This document shows, piece after piece, positions 48,282-62,863 of a DNA stretch of 64,000 nucleotides; position 1 is the stretch's first letter; each line of letters opens with the position of its first letter. Position numbers and translations under genes: made by a program. The notes under the pieces were generated by a model. That model saw only the letters and a program-made list of their open reading frames with translations. It made no database searches and was not told where the DNA came from. The stretch is from Adiantum capillus-veneris (taxonomy: Eukaryota > Streptophyta > Polypodiopsida > Polypodiales > Pteridaceae): contig CM043966.1 in assembly GCA_014529385.2 (NCBI GenBank), positions 95,423,087-95,487,086 of the forward strand, read 5' to 3'.

Positions 48282-50263
48282 AGGACCCCTGTCCTGACAT
48301 TACTCCCCCCTTAAGGAAGAGTTTTCGTCCTCAAAAACACAAGTAGTAATATCTTTTTAAGAATACTGATGTTTTCTTTACTGACGTCCCATAAGTGAGC
48401 CAGTTGTCTGTATGACCGATAATTGGGGCAGTGAGGAGGTTCAATGAAACCAATAGCAACATCTTGATTTTCAACATTGTTGTCCGTTTGCAACCACTTG
48501 GGTCTAAACTGGTAACTCCATTTATGATTCACTTGATTGTTGTAAAGGAGTAACCACAACTAAGAGTTGTCCAAAGGCATAACCAGTTTTCAGATCTTCT
48601 GAAGGTACTGGAATAATGCAAGGAAACGTTGGTGTAACTATCCATGCAGTTGTGAGCAAGATTTCCTACTCGCCTGAGTATCTTGAAAAGTCCGTAGATA
48701 GGGAATGTCCTTGTGTTAGAATTATGAATAGTTTGGAACACAAAGAACTACATGCTCATCCCTAATGAAGGTTACTTGCCAACATACCTTGTCAGCACAC
48801 CTGGTAAGTCCTTGACGTATGAAAGTATTGATACAATCTCCAACCCCACTTCAATAGGTGTTCAAAGTCGAAAACCGTACTTAAGCAAATTCTAGAATAG
48901 GGAGAAAATCATCTATTCAGAAATATGTTGTGCTAACGTATGCTCTTAGCAGATCCTTTAGCACAAGATTACTCTTTGTAATCTGCCTATTCCCTTGGAT
49001 AACTGACAGTACTGAGGTGTGTTTTCCTCACGGTTTACAGACAGTCGTCCCAGATGACTGGTAAATAGGGAATCACAGTATTGTATAACATTGGTGAGGA
49101 ATCAACAATGTCCGAAATAACCATCGTGGTTAACTTGGAAAAATCCACAAACGCCCAAACCGAGCCATGACCTCTATTGGTGCTTAGTAGACCCAAAAGT
49201 AATCTCATAGAGATAGTGCACATAGAGTGCAAAATGCTTCATAAGCAGCGACCTGAGGAATATGCCTGCCGTTCCAAATCAGCCTTTGCTAAACACTAGG
49301 GCCCATAACACCTAGTGTGCATGCATTTAGCAAAAACTAACCCGAACCTGTATATCCGTAATGATCTTTGCCAATACTTATGGAAATTATGATGCTCCTA
49401 GCACACATTAAAAGGAATGTAGATAGTTCTAAAAAGAAACTAAATACTTTTAGTTGCAATCTTTTGCAAGCCTTGCTGAAACGTCTGAATCACAATAGAA
49501 GGTGAAACATTGATCACTTCTAGGTACAGACAATGAAACTTTTTCATTTACAACTTATAGCCTTGCTATATGTATAAACAACCATCTGTAATGTTGTTTA
49601 GCAGTACTTGTACCTTAACAAGTCATTCTAAGTATCCGACAATTTCTGGTCACGAAATTTCTCCTGATACGTCGTGCGAGAAATGGTCTAGAAAACAGAT
49701 ATGACCAGCACCTAGGGACTTTGTCGTGACACATATTTGAAATAATGGTGCCAGTGTCAGTCCAGAGACTCATATTCTCCACATGTGGAATATGTCTCAT
49801 GTAAGGATGTGTAAAAAAGAACATCCTTCAAGTACCAGATGTACTTGTGTGTGGAGGTAATTGCAAACACTCTACGACAAGAGTGAGAGGGACCCTCATT
49901 AGCCTTGCTCCACACTGGCTAAACCGAACTCCTTGAGTTCCTATACCATGTTGTATCCCATGTGACAACATGTGCCAAATTGAACCCGATAAGTAGGTTC
50001 GTAACAGCGTAAGACAAAAGATAGATTGGACACTTGGCCCAAAATACTTTGTGCCGACATGCCCTTGGCATGGCTCTGTAACATTCAAGCGTACTTAGAC
50101 GTCTTGAAAAACCAAGCAAAGCATACTAAAAATGGAATAACACCAAATCAATAGATGCGTACCTGGAGATTTGAACGTAATGTACACTTATATGTATTCC
50201 AATGGGGAGGAGCACGTCCCCTACCTGAAAAAACAAACAACATTGTACTGGAAACCCTTGGTG

Positions 50264-50450
50264 TTGCCTGTGCAATCAAAGCCCTTGGATTAGAATCTAC
50301 ATAGTTAAACCCCTTGGTAAGACTCTTTGTAGAAACTACGTAGTCAAACCCCTTGGTAAGACTCTCTGTTGCCTGTGCAATCGAAGCCCTTGGATTAGAA
50401 TCTACGTAGTCAAACCCCTTGGTAAGACTCTTTGTAGAAACTGCTCAACT
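50264..50450. repeat. imperfect tandem repeat in element C
   Basis: A unit of about 100 bp (CTGTGCAATC.AAGCCCTTGG then TCAAACCCCTTGGTAAGACTC) occurs at about 50267-50365 and about 50369-50450. A further partial copy of the AAACCCCTTGGTAAGACTCT part lies between, making three copies of that sub-block. Confidence 0.85.
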
Positions 50451-53417
50451 AGCAGATCACGGTGACTAACATAGTCAACCGTGTCTAAAATGATTGGAAT
50501 CAACTTGAAAAGTGTGTTCATCTGCTACCGCGTTTGGTAGATTGCAGAATTCTTTCCTTGAAAGTATAACTGGGAGAGATCAACTGTGATCCTCAATGCA
50601 GATCAAACTGTGATCCTTAATGCCTATGGGGTGATTTAGTAAGCACCCGTTGGGTCATACCCCAAAACCGTGATGTCATAGACACTCGTAGCGCTGTAGA
50701 GCAAGAAATCCTCCGAAATAACGAGACTCTTGCTCGTCAATTAATGTCAGATGTTTGATGTGTACTCCATTGGGCAAATATGTTTGATCCTAAGAACAAT
50801 AACCCAAGGAATGGCAATAGTTGGATCTTACCTAAGATCGGCCAATGGCTCTTAGCCAGCCTGTGTGTGGCTCCTAGCCCTTACGATATTTAGTGTTCAA
50901 TCAATAAACCGATGAAAGCTAATGTGAATGGCATCTTGGCCCATTTCTAGCTTAGAGTTAGAGCTCCTTGGCTCATGCTGACTGCCAAACAAAACATGTA
51001 TGAAAAGCTTCTTAGGAAGTTTTCATTATTCTTGAGAAAAATAAGAAAAAGAGAGAGAAGAGTAGCATGCTGGGCTGAGGAACTTTCCTTCAATTTCTAG
51101 AGTGTGGGCCCAGAATATGTGCTCTTAGGCATCTTATGCCTGATGTGCAATTTATCCTATGAACATGCAACCATTTTCCTGTACAACGCTCTCGTCGAGA
51201 GAGGGGACAGAAAACACAAGCCACAGCTTGACCCTCTTACCATGTATGGGGTCGTGATTGTAGAAAAATGACTCAAAATGGCACTTTGCCTGTGAAATAT
51301 GTCATAGATTTAGGTTCCATTTAGTGGTAGTGTGCGTTGATAGCAACCATAAATTTAAACTATCCATAATTTAGTATGTCTGTGACAGAGTGGCTGGTGT
51401 GATAGCGGAAGCATAATCTTTGAAGCGGTGGAATTTATGCCACCTAGTTAGCATGCCGTGCATACAGATTGTGAAGCCCTTGGCGAGAGTGATGGCCTCA
51501 AACGGGAGAGCCAAAACCATAAGTGCCTTGCACAATTTAAACTGGTAGGGATTTTGTGAGGTGGTATTCCCTATTTTGCTAGTTTGTCAAGCTTGTGTGC
51601 CACTGCTCGTGATTCCGAGTCATTGGGCAGTACCTTGGCATAAGGGAGAAGCCTTGCTTCATGAAAAATTGTCAAAGAACTTTGCTTTGTACACAAGCAT
51701 TAGTTTCCAATGTAAATGTATAAACATGGAAAAAAATAAACAATACTAAACATGGTCTAACTTGGTCATCCTGCTGTAACCAGTGGTCTTGAGATGTGGA
51801 AAGAAAAAATCGCTCAAATGTAGATCTTCATCTCCGTTGCGCGAGAAAAAGTCGGCCTGAAATATACTGTAGGCACAGGGAGAACTTTCCCAAAGGCGTG
51901 TGCTCATAGCATACCCCAAATAGGAAACAACTTAATGTAAGAGTCGTAAATTGAAGCCTTGATTCCTTCAAAAACAGGTGCAGTAAAAGGCCATGCATTT
52001 CTGTTTAAAGATTGCAATTTCCAATCTTTAAACAAATCCACGTTTTGGTACTTACAGTAATTTGCACAGGCCATGCTTGTGAGCCTAAAGTGTATGCATA
52101 TTATATGCACGTCTATTGCATATTGTAGCTATCAAACAGATGCTGCATAACCAAAAAAAATCAATTGCGTACCTTATCCAATACACTTACTAATGAAGCT
52201 TGCTGCTGCCAGAAATATCAAATGAGTCACCAGCAAGAAGAAAACCAAGAAGTGATTTGCCAGATAATAATGTTTGGTTCAGTAGACACGGTCACTACTA
52301 TTTAGAATTGGAAGAATAATCGGCCTTGACAATCATCGATGCCTTATAAGGCAAAGCCATGCCTGAGTTGCCTTCAGTACGAGGCAATTGTGCATCAAGA
52401 AATTCGTGGAGAGGGTATCTCGATTGGAGCCGTGCTCCATGATCCAAAGCATGGTAATGACTACCAAAATTGGACGTAATGTGTTGACTTTGGTCATACT
52501 GGACCCGTAGATAATCTCTCCGAACACCATGGCCGATATCAACATAAGAACATAGTCTTGCAATACAATTAGATACATAAAATAATGAAAATTGCAAGAA
52601 GTGGAAATTGCGAACCTGACAGTCCATTTGTCTCTATCTGAGGTAAAGAACTTTGTTCACTATCGATGCCTTATGTGATGTCGGATGGTCTGCTGCATAT
52701 CTCTGTGCGAAAAACTCACCTCAACATACCTGATCATGTTTAGATGATGTACTTCCTGCTGCTGCAGAGGGCCTTGCCCGAGTTGTACCAATAGGTGTGC
52801 ATGCTTACCTACATGCTCTTGCATGGCACAACTATGTCTTATACCTTTTACTTTGTCTGTGAATTGTATCATCGGAGTTTTTGGTTGTACTTCTTGTCGT
52901 GAACGACAACCATCGCATGCAGGTTATGCTGCTGGGACGTAGTCATGGAACTCGGGAGGTCATCGACCTCGGTTCTCCGAGTTGGGCATAACCCAGGGCC
53001 AAAATTCGGAGGGGTGTGTGCCCGGAGTGGGCATGCACCCTTGCCTAGGTTTAATGCTAAAAAAGTTAAAAAAAAACTTACTAGCGATGGTCGGCTGCAG
53101 CGCCGATCAAGAGAGGGAGTCCCAGCGCTCTGCGTTGCATTCCAGGCTACATGCAGGTGACGAAAAACACTCCCATAGGCTGTGCGACCCTTACGAGCTC
53201 ACGACATCCCAAATCCGTGCAGGTCGATTTCGACCCTCCCCTGTGTAAGGGTCCTTACCCGCGCTCTGTCAATTCCGACCCTCCCCTATGTAAGGGTGCT
53301 TACCCGTCCTTCTCGGTCATGCAAGCTTGAGCCCCTATGGAAGGGGCTGCTCCTGCGGCCCTATCCTCTTCCTTCTTCCAAGAGACCTGCCCACGCCATG
53401 GCAGGCAAGCTCGAAGC

Positions 53418-53560
<143 letters not shown>

Positions 53561-54333
53561 ATGCCCTCAGCCATGAACAAATATGAAGCAAGCCCCTTCT
53601 CCTTCCCTCCTCCATGGCCTTCCTCTCCCCTAGCTCTGATACCAATGTAAGACATAGGGTAACTGAACCTGGGATCGTCCTCCCTACCGCCCCTTATATA
53701 GGCTAGCTCCTAGCACTTTCCCTAAGCGGATCCCCAGTCCACACTGGTCCAGCCGGCCCTTGGCCTAGGTCCCTGACTCCCTAGGTTGGGCCTTGCCCCG
53801 TAGGACCCTTGTCTTGACACACACTCATTGTGTGAAGTGAAAAGTGCAAGAGCTCCATCTCCTTCTCCAAGCTTGTTGAGAAGTGGAGAGCCTACACCAA
53901 CACTCTTGGCTATGGAATGCGAATCCAACCAAGAGCTCAATGCTTAAGCTTTCCATCTTCTTCATCTTCATTACTATGCTATCATGCTATGCTAAGCAAG
54001 AAGAGTGATGGTAAGTGAGGAGCTATTTCTTTCTCTTATGAATGATTCTTCTTCCTCTTCCCTACCCTCATTCCCCGCTAGCTCTCTCCACCTTCGAAGA
54101 TGTTTGAGGCCTTGGGACTGAGGCTTGGGATAGTTAATGCTTTTTGCAAAGTTTATTCTATGCTCGTGATGCATGAAGCTTCTCATCTTCATTGCATCAC
54201 CTAGTTCACAAGGAACACAAAGATTGTATTGTACCAAGTCTCTCTTGATGGGAGAATCTATAATACAAACACCTTTTGGAGGGGGGACCGGCTCCAAGTA
54301 AATCCGGTCCTCAACTATTGTCATGTTCTCTAT

Positions 54334-54368
<35 letters not shown>

Positions 54369-54524
54369 AAGTATTGTTCATGCCAAGTTAATTAAGTACT
54401 ACGTTCATGTTGCTACCATCAATTAAGTTCACCCTCTATGTTCTCAAAGTAATCTCACAAAAATGCTCACTCTAATTCTCTTAATTAAGCTATTCTCAAA
54501 GTTCATAGGCCATTTCTATTACAT

Positions 54525-54536
54525 TGGTATCAAAGC
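54525..54536 (+). other. Gypsy B primer-binding site
   Basis: TGGTATCAAAGC, one mismatch from the iMet site, one base inside the LTR end TTACA. Confidence 0.85.
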
Positions 54537-54939
54537 ATTTGGTTTTTCTTTTCCTTCTTAAGAAGAGAGGTCCTTAAGTAGCCTATTAGTGGTTGATTTT
54601 GTTAATTATATTAGGGTAAGTGGGATTGGGATCTATTATTTGTTTTGTTGAGCCCACTATGTGGGATATGGTGCACACCTTGAGAACTTTGGTCTTAATA
54701 ATGGGGTCTTTTTAGACTTTCCTAGGACTTTACCATTATTGAGCCATAAGAAGTCCGAAAGGGGCTATCCCTCAGCAATTCTGCTATGTTGAACCCACTC
54801 CACTACTCTCTACTATAATTAACCAATTTGAGTCATGGGTGTAGATACGTAAGTGCTTATTTTCAAAATTAAGAGGAGTAGCAACTAAGGTTTTGAATTT
54901 CCAAAGGATACACTAAGTAAACACAGAAGTATAATTAGC

Positions 54940-57900
54940 ATGGATGACAATAACCAAGAAAATAGAATGAACATTGATAACTTTGATTTTGCACATGAAG
55001 TTGCTAATGATGATGCCCCCATGTTTATCAATTATCTTGTTACTAGGTTGCATCAAGCTATGGGAAATCCTACTTTGCAAGCTGAAGTTACCCAACAACT
55101 TCGTGCTTATGGGATTTCCCTTCCTCTCCAAGAGGAGAGAGAGTTTAGGAGGCCTCTTGATGAGACTCCCAAAAGAAGACTCTCTCCAACAAGAGAGGAG
55201 GAATCCAAAGAATGAGAAAGAAGCAAATCCCTAAGTTCCTCTGAAGATGTGGCTCCACGAAGACGACGGTCTAGACTGTCACTAACTCCTCCTAAGAGGA
55301 AACATTCAACCCATATTCCTTCTCCTCATCATTTCAAAAAGGGAAGAGAGGAAACAAAGTAAGAAAAGGTAAAAAAGAGGTCACCCTCTTCTCCTTCTTC
55401 TTCAGCTTCCTCCTCTTCCGACGAAAGCAATAGTTATTCTCCTAGAGAATACAAGAGGAGAGGACAACACAAAACTTACCCTGCATGGCGAAGGTCCCAA
55501 AAGCTCAAGAAATTCAAAGAGGGAGGAAAGAGTATCTCTTTTCTCACCTATGATGACACCTTTGGTACCACCGACAAAGAATTGGCCTTCATCCAACAAT
55601 TTGATGCGGCCTTTGGAGGAGACAAGGGCTTCACAGAGTCCTCCAAGCTACACCATGTAGCTATGCACTTCCAGAAATCTACTCCTCAATAGTGGGGTAG
55701 CCTTTGTGGAAACAACGAGGTCCCAAAGACATGGAAAACTCTACGCGTTTCCATCATGAAGAAATTCCTTGCAAGCGATGCAAAGGACAAAGTGCTTACC
55801 GAATGGTGGAGCTTGAAGCTTCTCTTCAATGAGTCTATCCACAAATATGTAGACAAGTTTTGGGATTTACATCTCAAAGCTACAGTATTTCAAAGGATAG
55901 ACTTTGCCCCAAACAAAATCAACAATTTTGTGCGGTATTACTTGAAGAAATGGCTGAGTATGTCAACTCACAACGACCTAGCACTATCACCAAAGTCATC
56001 CACCACAATATGGTTGCTTCAAGGATCAATTTTCCAACAAGGAGCAAGAATAAATTTCAAGCCCATGGAAAACAAGGATGGAAATGAAGCTAAAGGGAAG
56101 AGCAATGCTCAAAAATCTTCCCAAGGCAACACCAATACTAACAACAACAAGGCCAAGAAGAAAGGAGATTACAAAGGTAAAAATAAGCTCTCTCCCAAAG
56201 AATTAGAGTCCTTTCATAAAAACCATAAATGCTTTAATTGTGGGGAGCAAGGACATGGTTATCGTTCTTTCCCCAAAAGAAATGTACTCAATGACACTCC
56301 TAGAGCTTCCATGGTTGAAGCTCCAAAAGAGGATACTCATTGCAAAGGTTCATCACTCTCCGATTCTTGGGAAAAAGGAAGCATGATTTCTTCATCTTGT
56401 TTGACCTTGGCTCTACTCACAACTTTATATCAACGGAGTTGGCCACTAAGTTGGGCATTCAAGCTTTCGAGATGGGAGATATTGTAACTTCCAATGGAGC
56501 TTTCAAGGGATAGCAAGCTTCCGTTACTCCCTTGATTGGGAAGTTGAGGCTTCATGTCCAAAGCTACGTCGACAAAGAAGACTTTTTTTATCTCTCCTCT
56601 CCAACATGAGGATGTTATCATAGGGGCACCATGGTTCAACCGCATGGCTGCCAGCATGAAGTTCCCTGAAAGGAGAATCTATTTCACCTACAAGGAAAAG
56701 AGCATGTACATAGATGCTAATGACTCGAGGAACACCATATCCCCGGTAAATACGCTTGCTTTTGATAAGTCAATGAAAAGCTCTATTTTTGCGTATATGA
56801 TTTTTGTTAGAGAAACTATAGATGATTCTAATGTTTTCACAAGTAACACTAAAGGGAATCAAGAGGAATTAGAGTTGTTTAATTTCCTGAATGGATTCCA
56901 AGATGTTGATGACATCCCTAGTGAGCTACCTCCAAAATGAGGGGATGATGACCATGCAATAGAGCTTCTACTAGGAAGCTCACCGCCTAATAAACCTCTT
57001 TATTGAGTTTCACAAGCTCAACAAGAGGAGATCATGAGGCAAGTGCATGAATTGGTGGAAAAAGGGATGGTGAGGCCTAGCTCCTCTCCATTCTGTTTAC
57101 TAGTACTTTTAGTGCAAAAGAAAGATGGTACATATCACATGTATGTCGACTATAGAGCACTAAACTGGATCACTATAAAAAAAAATATATCCTGTCCCAT
57201 CGGTAGAAGGTCTATTTGATAAGTTACAAGTTTTGGCCTGAAAAATGCTCCAGCCGCATTTAAACTCATGATGGACAAAAATCTTCAGGCCACTCAAATT
57301 CTCTTGAGGAGTACAAGTGACACCTCCAGGTAATCTTTCAAGTTGTGAAGAGAGAATAAGATTTTCATTAATCAAAAGAAAAGTGAATTTTTCCTACAAG
57401 AGATTCAATATTTTGGTCACATTATCTCTCAAGATGGTATCTGTATGGATCCATCAAAGTTGGAGGTAATAAAATCATGGCCTAATCCAAGGAATCTACA
57501 TGAGCTAAGAAGCTTTATTGTTATGTGTGCATACTATAGACGCTTCATAGCAAAATTCTCTCAAATAGCAGGACCATTGTATGACTTAACAAAGAGGATC
57601 GTTAAGTACTCATGGACTGCTCTACAGAACAAAATGCTTTTGACAAGCTGAAAGAGAAGCTTACCTCTCAACCAGTCCTCATACTTCCGGCTCTGTCAAA
57701 TCCTTTTGAGGTCCAATGTGATGCTTGTGGTCATTGCCTTGGAGCAATTTTGCTTCAAGAAGGGCATGCCATAGCATATGAGAGCCAAAGGCTCAATGCC
57801 GATGAACGGGTCTTGGGCATATACAAAAAAGAGCTTTTAGCTATTCTACATGCCCTAGACACATGGAAGCACTATCTCTTGGGGGCTCCATTCATCCTAC

Positions 57901-58639
57901 GAATGGATCACAAAGCCTCAAGAACTTCATGACACAAACCAAGGTTTTTGAAAAACAAATGAGGTGGGAAAATATTCTTTTGTAATTTAAATTTCATATT
58001 GCTCACATTGCTGGCAAGCACAATCAAGTGGTCTATGCACTTTTATAACGGCCAAGGGTAAATGTGGTGTCTATAGAAACTCACAATGATTTATCTTTTA
58101 TGATAGATGAGTATGCTATTGACCGAGACTTTAAGTACGTAACTACAACCTTTGTATTAGGGAAGAAAAAAAAAGAACCATTCACCTTGGAGGATGGTTA
58201 TCTTTCAAACAGCAATAGGCTATGTGTTACTCACCCATACAATAAGAAACTCATGTATGAGTCGCATGCTTCTCATTATGCGGGGCAAAGAAGGATTCCA
58301 TAATCTACTCTTTGAGGAGTAGAAATGTATTTCTGTTGGTCTACCATGAAAAGTAAGCATACAAGAGTATGTTTCAAAATGCATGGTATACCAAAAATTG
58401 AAATGTGATCGAGGGAAGCAACTTGGATGGTTTCAGTCACATGCTTAGCAAGAAAGCACACTCTATGCCTGTCAAAAAGACTATTAAGGCACATCAAATG
58501 GAAACCCTCTCTAGATCTCAAATTTTTAATTATCATGGCTTGCCAATATCCATAGTATTAGGAAATATGACGTAGCTAATAGATATTTGAGTAGATTTTT
58601 TAATGGAGAGAGATAGATTTCACACACAAGAGATTATAG

Positions 58640-58698
<59 letters not shown>

Positions 58699-60266
58699 CA
58701 CGATATACATGGTTCACCCAATGTGGGCTACGTCCATGGGAAAGCAGCCACTCAATGGCTTTAGTACTTCAAAACAAGAAGTAGTTTACAAAGGGATTAT
58801 ACCCTTAATGGAGCTCCCGCCTTGCTTCACTCTCACCACCTCACACTCACATTGTTGCATCAACTTCACACTATGAAATGTGTGTAGAAATGGCCTCCTT
58901 TTATAGGCCAAAAGGGTTGCCCTCTCTATGAGAGGCAGCCATGTGTAGCCGCCCTTATGTAGATAAGTCCAAATCGGATCCTTCAATCCGCCCATGTGTG
59001 GCCGCCCTTGAGAAGAAAAATCCGCTTTTGAATTCGGCCACCGGCCACTGGCCATTGACTTTCGACCACCGGCCACCGGCCATCGGCCAACCGATCGGTT
59101 GTTTTCCGACCACTTTCCGGCCGCCGTCCGGCCATAATATTCCGGCAAGAAAAAAAAAAGTCTCGGGGGCTTACGTCCCCGAGGCCCCTAAAGTTGCCCT
59201 TGATTTTTGGCCGTGAAAATTTTGGTTTCCGGCAAGTGATTTGCCTTCACGCACGATGGCTTCTCCTCATAGTGGGGGCCTTACAAATGTGCGCTTTTAC
59301 CACAAAAAATTACAAGGGTAAATCAGGCTCCATACTTAACACATAGTGTCGGACAAAGATCCTAAAATGACCATTATAAATTTCTAGAATGGTCTCTATG
59401 AGAATCTAGGAAGTAGATTAAATTTCTCTTTTGGCCTATCACCCACAAATGGATGACCAAAGCGAAATAACTAATCTAAGAATTATTGAATCTACTAAAA
59501 GTCTATGTCATGGAAGTAGATCAACGTTCTCAATGGGATAAGTACCTACTTCTTATATAGTATCCGTACAATGACATTGTACATACTCTATGGGGAAAGC
59601 ACCTTTTAAGGTTAAAAAGGGAAGACCCAAAAGTCCCTTAATACTTAAAGTATATGGGAAGATCTTTGTTGCTGATGAATATAACCGAGACTCACAAGAA
59701 TCTTTTTCAAAGTTTAAAGAGGTTATATCCATTTCAAAGCAAGGCAAAAAAGGTTGCTGCTAAAAAGCATAGAAGAGCCTTAGCCTTTAAGGAAAATGAG
59801 TGGGTCTTGCTAAAGTTTCTCAAGGCTTGTCTAAGGCATACTACGGATAAGGCATACTACGGGCAAGAATCCTACGAGCCACCAAGAGTATTATGCTAAA
59901 CTAGCAAAAAGATGGTATGGTCCTTTCTTTAAAATTCTTAAGCCAATCAATGAGATGGCTTATAAGTTGCCCAACCATTGGCTCATTCACAATGCTAACC
60001 ATGTGAGCCTACTCAAGCCTTACAAAGGAGAGCCACCAAAAGAACCAACGATGGAGGACCCGCCAAAGATCAAAGATCAAGAAGAGGTGTTGCAATCCGA
60101 ATCGATTCTTCGACACAAACACAAGATACCAAGAAACAGTAATGTCATCCAAAGATATCTTGTTAAGTTTAAGAATTATCCTTTTAAAGATGTTAGATGG
60201 ATGCAAGGAACCTAGCTTAAGGATAATATGGACCTTGTCAATGCTTACAATGCTACACTAGAGTAA
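54940..60266 (+). pseudogene. Gypsy B gag-pol remnants with chromodomain-like tail
   Basis: ATG 54940 (MDDNNQENRMNIDNFDFAHE) starts gag, homologous to Gypsy A's. A knuckle at about 56230-56272 reads CFNCGEQGHGYRSF, the last Cys being replaced by Phe. Protease (THNFISTELATKLGIQAFEMG, VIIGAPWF) spans about 56410-56640 across a frameshift. RT keeps DDIPSELPPK, PSSSPFC, YVDYRALN (about 57145) and the thumb (FLQEIQYFGHIISQDG, about 57390), but the YXDD region is missing. RNase H (VQCDACGHCLGAILLQEG) is near 57710. Integrase is split by the solo LTR at 58556-59341. The tail KLPNHWLIHNANHVSLLKPYKG is followed by ESILRHKHK...YLVKFKNYPFKDVRWM (about 60100-60200), a chromodomain-like block as in chromoviruses. 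It has many stops and frameshifts and is non-functional. Confidence 0.87.
58556..59341 (-). mobile_element. solo LTR inside Gypsy B integrase
   Basis: A 786-bp insertion bracketed by CATAG (58551-58555 and 59342-59346). On the minus strand it runs TGTTAAG...CTAATA, TG/CA-like ends with one change, and has a TATAAAAGG box (about 58890-58900). No primer site or coding DNA is attached, so it is a solo LTR. Integrase homology resumes on the right with VSDKDPKMTI. It contains (AG)n at 58636-58694. Its middle matches 29580-29860 inverted. Confidence 0.88.
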
Positions 60267-60592
60267 GCAAATGAAAATGCATTTTAAATGAACAATGTTT
60301 TTGTCTTATAAGACTCGTTCTCTTTCTTTTATTGTGCACAAAATTTAAGAAGTATGCATGCTTAGGATCATGTTTGTGGTGACGACGTCTCTCAAACACC
60401 AAGTAGAACTTGTCACTCTACTTTGGAAGTATGATATGGACTAAAGAGCAGATATGCTTGCGGCAGCTAAGTCTCTTGAGCACCAAATGGATTAGTCATC
60501 CATTCTGGAATGATGGCGTAGGGTAAAAAGGGATCCTCTACCCTCTAAGAAACATAGACTAATGACTACTCTTTATCTTCTCTACCTCATTT

Positions 60593-61332
60593 AATATTGG
60601 AAGATAAAAGGGGAACAAGAGTTATAATATAGATATGTGCTTCTAGACCAATCTCAACAAGGGACCAAAAGGAGAAATGGTTGCATCTCAATAGGGGTCA
60701 AAAGGAGACGGTCTACAAAAGAGCAATGTGTAATACGTGCTTGTAGATTTACCTCAGCAAGGGACCAAGAGGAGAGATGGTTACATCGCAATAGGGGTCC
60801 AAAAGGAGGTAGTCTATCAAAGGGCAACATGCATCTAATAGAGATTACAATACCTTAGGGTTAGATTCATTAAAGACCTCCAAACGTTAGTGTTAGAAAG
60901 TCCTTTGACCTTAGACAAGCTAGGGTTGACCTTGAGGTGGGAATCCTACCCAAGCATGAGGTGATTGTCGGCTTGCTCACTAAAGTGCTTAAAGTGTTTG
61001 TGGGAACCTTTTCCAAGCTTGAGGTGATTCTCATGCTTAAACAACTAAGGTTCTTGAAGTGTTCAATTCAAAGATAAACTCTCAAGAGGCATAAATGGTT
61101 TCCATGTTTAATTGACTAAGTGCTTGAAGTGTTCAATTCAAACCATATGACTTAAGAAACATAAAAGAAACATGTCAAAATCCTCCACATGTGGCCTTCA
61201 TGATGTGATTGAATCCTACTGGAGAGGCTTTAAAGGGTTCCAATGAGAATTTAGATGCATAAAAATAAATAATTAAGTTCTTTCTCTCAAAGAGGAAAAG
61301 AGGACACATATCCAAATGATATAAGTAAATAA

Positions 61333-61393
<61 letters not shown>

Positions 61394-62094
61394 TGGGTAT
61401 ACTCTTCCATACACACACACACACACTCATTGTGTGAAGTGCAAAGTGCAAGAGCTCCATCTCCTTCTCCAAGCTTGTTGAGAAGTGGAGAGCCGACACC
61501 AACACTCTTGGCTACGTAATGCAAATCCAACCAAGAGCCATGCTTCAATGCTTAAGCTTGTCATCTTCTTCATCTTCATTACTATGCTATTATGCTATGC
61601 TAAGCGAAGATTGATGTTAAGATTTCTTTCTCTTATGAATGATTCTTCTTCCTCTTCCCTACCCTCATTCCCCGCTAGCTTTTTTCACCTTTGAAGGTGT
61701 TTGAGGCCTTGTGACTGAGGCTTGGGATAGTTAATGATTTTTTCAAAGTTTATGTTATGCTCTTGATGCATGAAGCTTCCCGTCTTCATTTCATCACCTA
61801 GGTCACAAGTAACACAAAGATTGTATTGTACCAAGTCTGGAGAATCTATAATACAAACGTCTTTTGGAGTGGGAACCGGCTCCAAGTAAATCTAATCCTT
61901 AACTATTGTCATATTCTCTCATACTCTCTCTCTTGCAAAAGTATTGCTCATGTCAAGTTAATTAAGTACTACGTTCATGTTGCTACCATCAATTAAGTTC
62001 ACCTCTATGTTCTTAATGTAAACTCACAAAAATGCTTAATCTAATTCTCTTAATTCTGCTTTCTCAAAGTTCATAGGCCATTTCTATATTTACA
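60593..62094 (+). repeat. Gypsy B 3' LTR, slightly truncated at its start
   Basis: About 1.5 kb, matching 47441-48277 plus 53820-54523. The first roughly 55 bases and the purine tract are absent. It contains (AG)n at 61337-61390 and ends TTTACA before the target duplicate AGACC. Confidence 0.88.
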
Positions 62095-62480
62095 AGACCT
62101 CTAGCCTTTAAACAAAATGATTGGGTCTTGCTTAAGTTTCCCAAGGCTCCATTAAGGAACACCATTTGGGCAAGAATCCTACGGGACACCAAAAGTATTA
62201 TGCTAAGTTAGCAAAAAGGTACTATGGTCCCTTTCAGATTCTTAGGCCAATCAATGAGATGGCCTATCAACTCAAGTTGCCCAACCATTGGCTCATACAC
62301 AATGCTTTCCACGTGAGCCTACTAAAGCCTTACAAAGGAGAGCCATCTCAAGAACCAACCATTGAAGACCCACCGAAGATCAGGACCAAGAAGAGGTGTT
62401 GCAACCTAAGTCCATTCTCCGACATGAAGACAAAGTATTGAGAGGCGGTAAGGCATACAATTAAAGGATAACCTAAACCT
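62095..62480 (+). pseudogene. Gypsy A pol C-terminal remnant
   Basis: Resumes Gypsy A after B: LAFKQNDWVLLKFPKAPLRN (one frame), then a frame at 62166-62441 with YYAKLAKRYYGPFQILRPIN and KLPNHWLIHNAFHVSLLKPYKG, the integrase C-terminal block that precedes a chromodomain. The chromodomain itself is shortened (ILRHEDK-like residues shifted out of frame near 62400). The purine tract (AAAGAGAGAGG) and the 3' LTR follow at 62864. Confidence 0.82.
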
Positions 62481-62863
62481 TGTCAATTCTTATGATGATT
62501 CCCTAGAGTAAGCAAATGTAAATATGTATAAATGAACAAAGTTTTGTCTTATAAGACTCTCTTTTCTTTATTGTGCACAAATGTTAATAAGTATGGATGC
62601 TTTGGATCATGTTTGTGGAGACGACGTCTCCCGAACACCAAGAAGAGTTTGTCACTCTACTATGGAGGATTGATACGGACTAATATGCAAACATGCTTGC
62701 GGCATCTAAGGCTCTCAAGCACCAAATGGACTAGTCATCCATTTTGGAATGGTGTCATAGGGTAAAATAGGGATCCTCTACCCGCTAGCAAACGGACTAA
62801 TGACTAGGCTTTATCTTCTCTACTTCATAGTCGAGGACAACTATGATTTAAAGAGAGAGGTAA

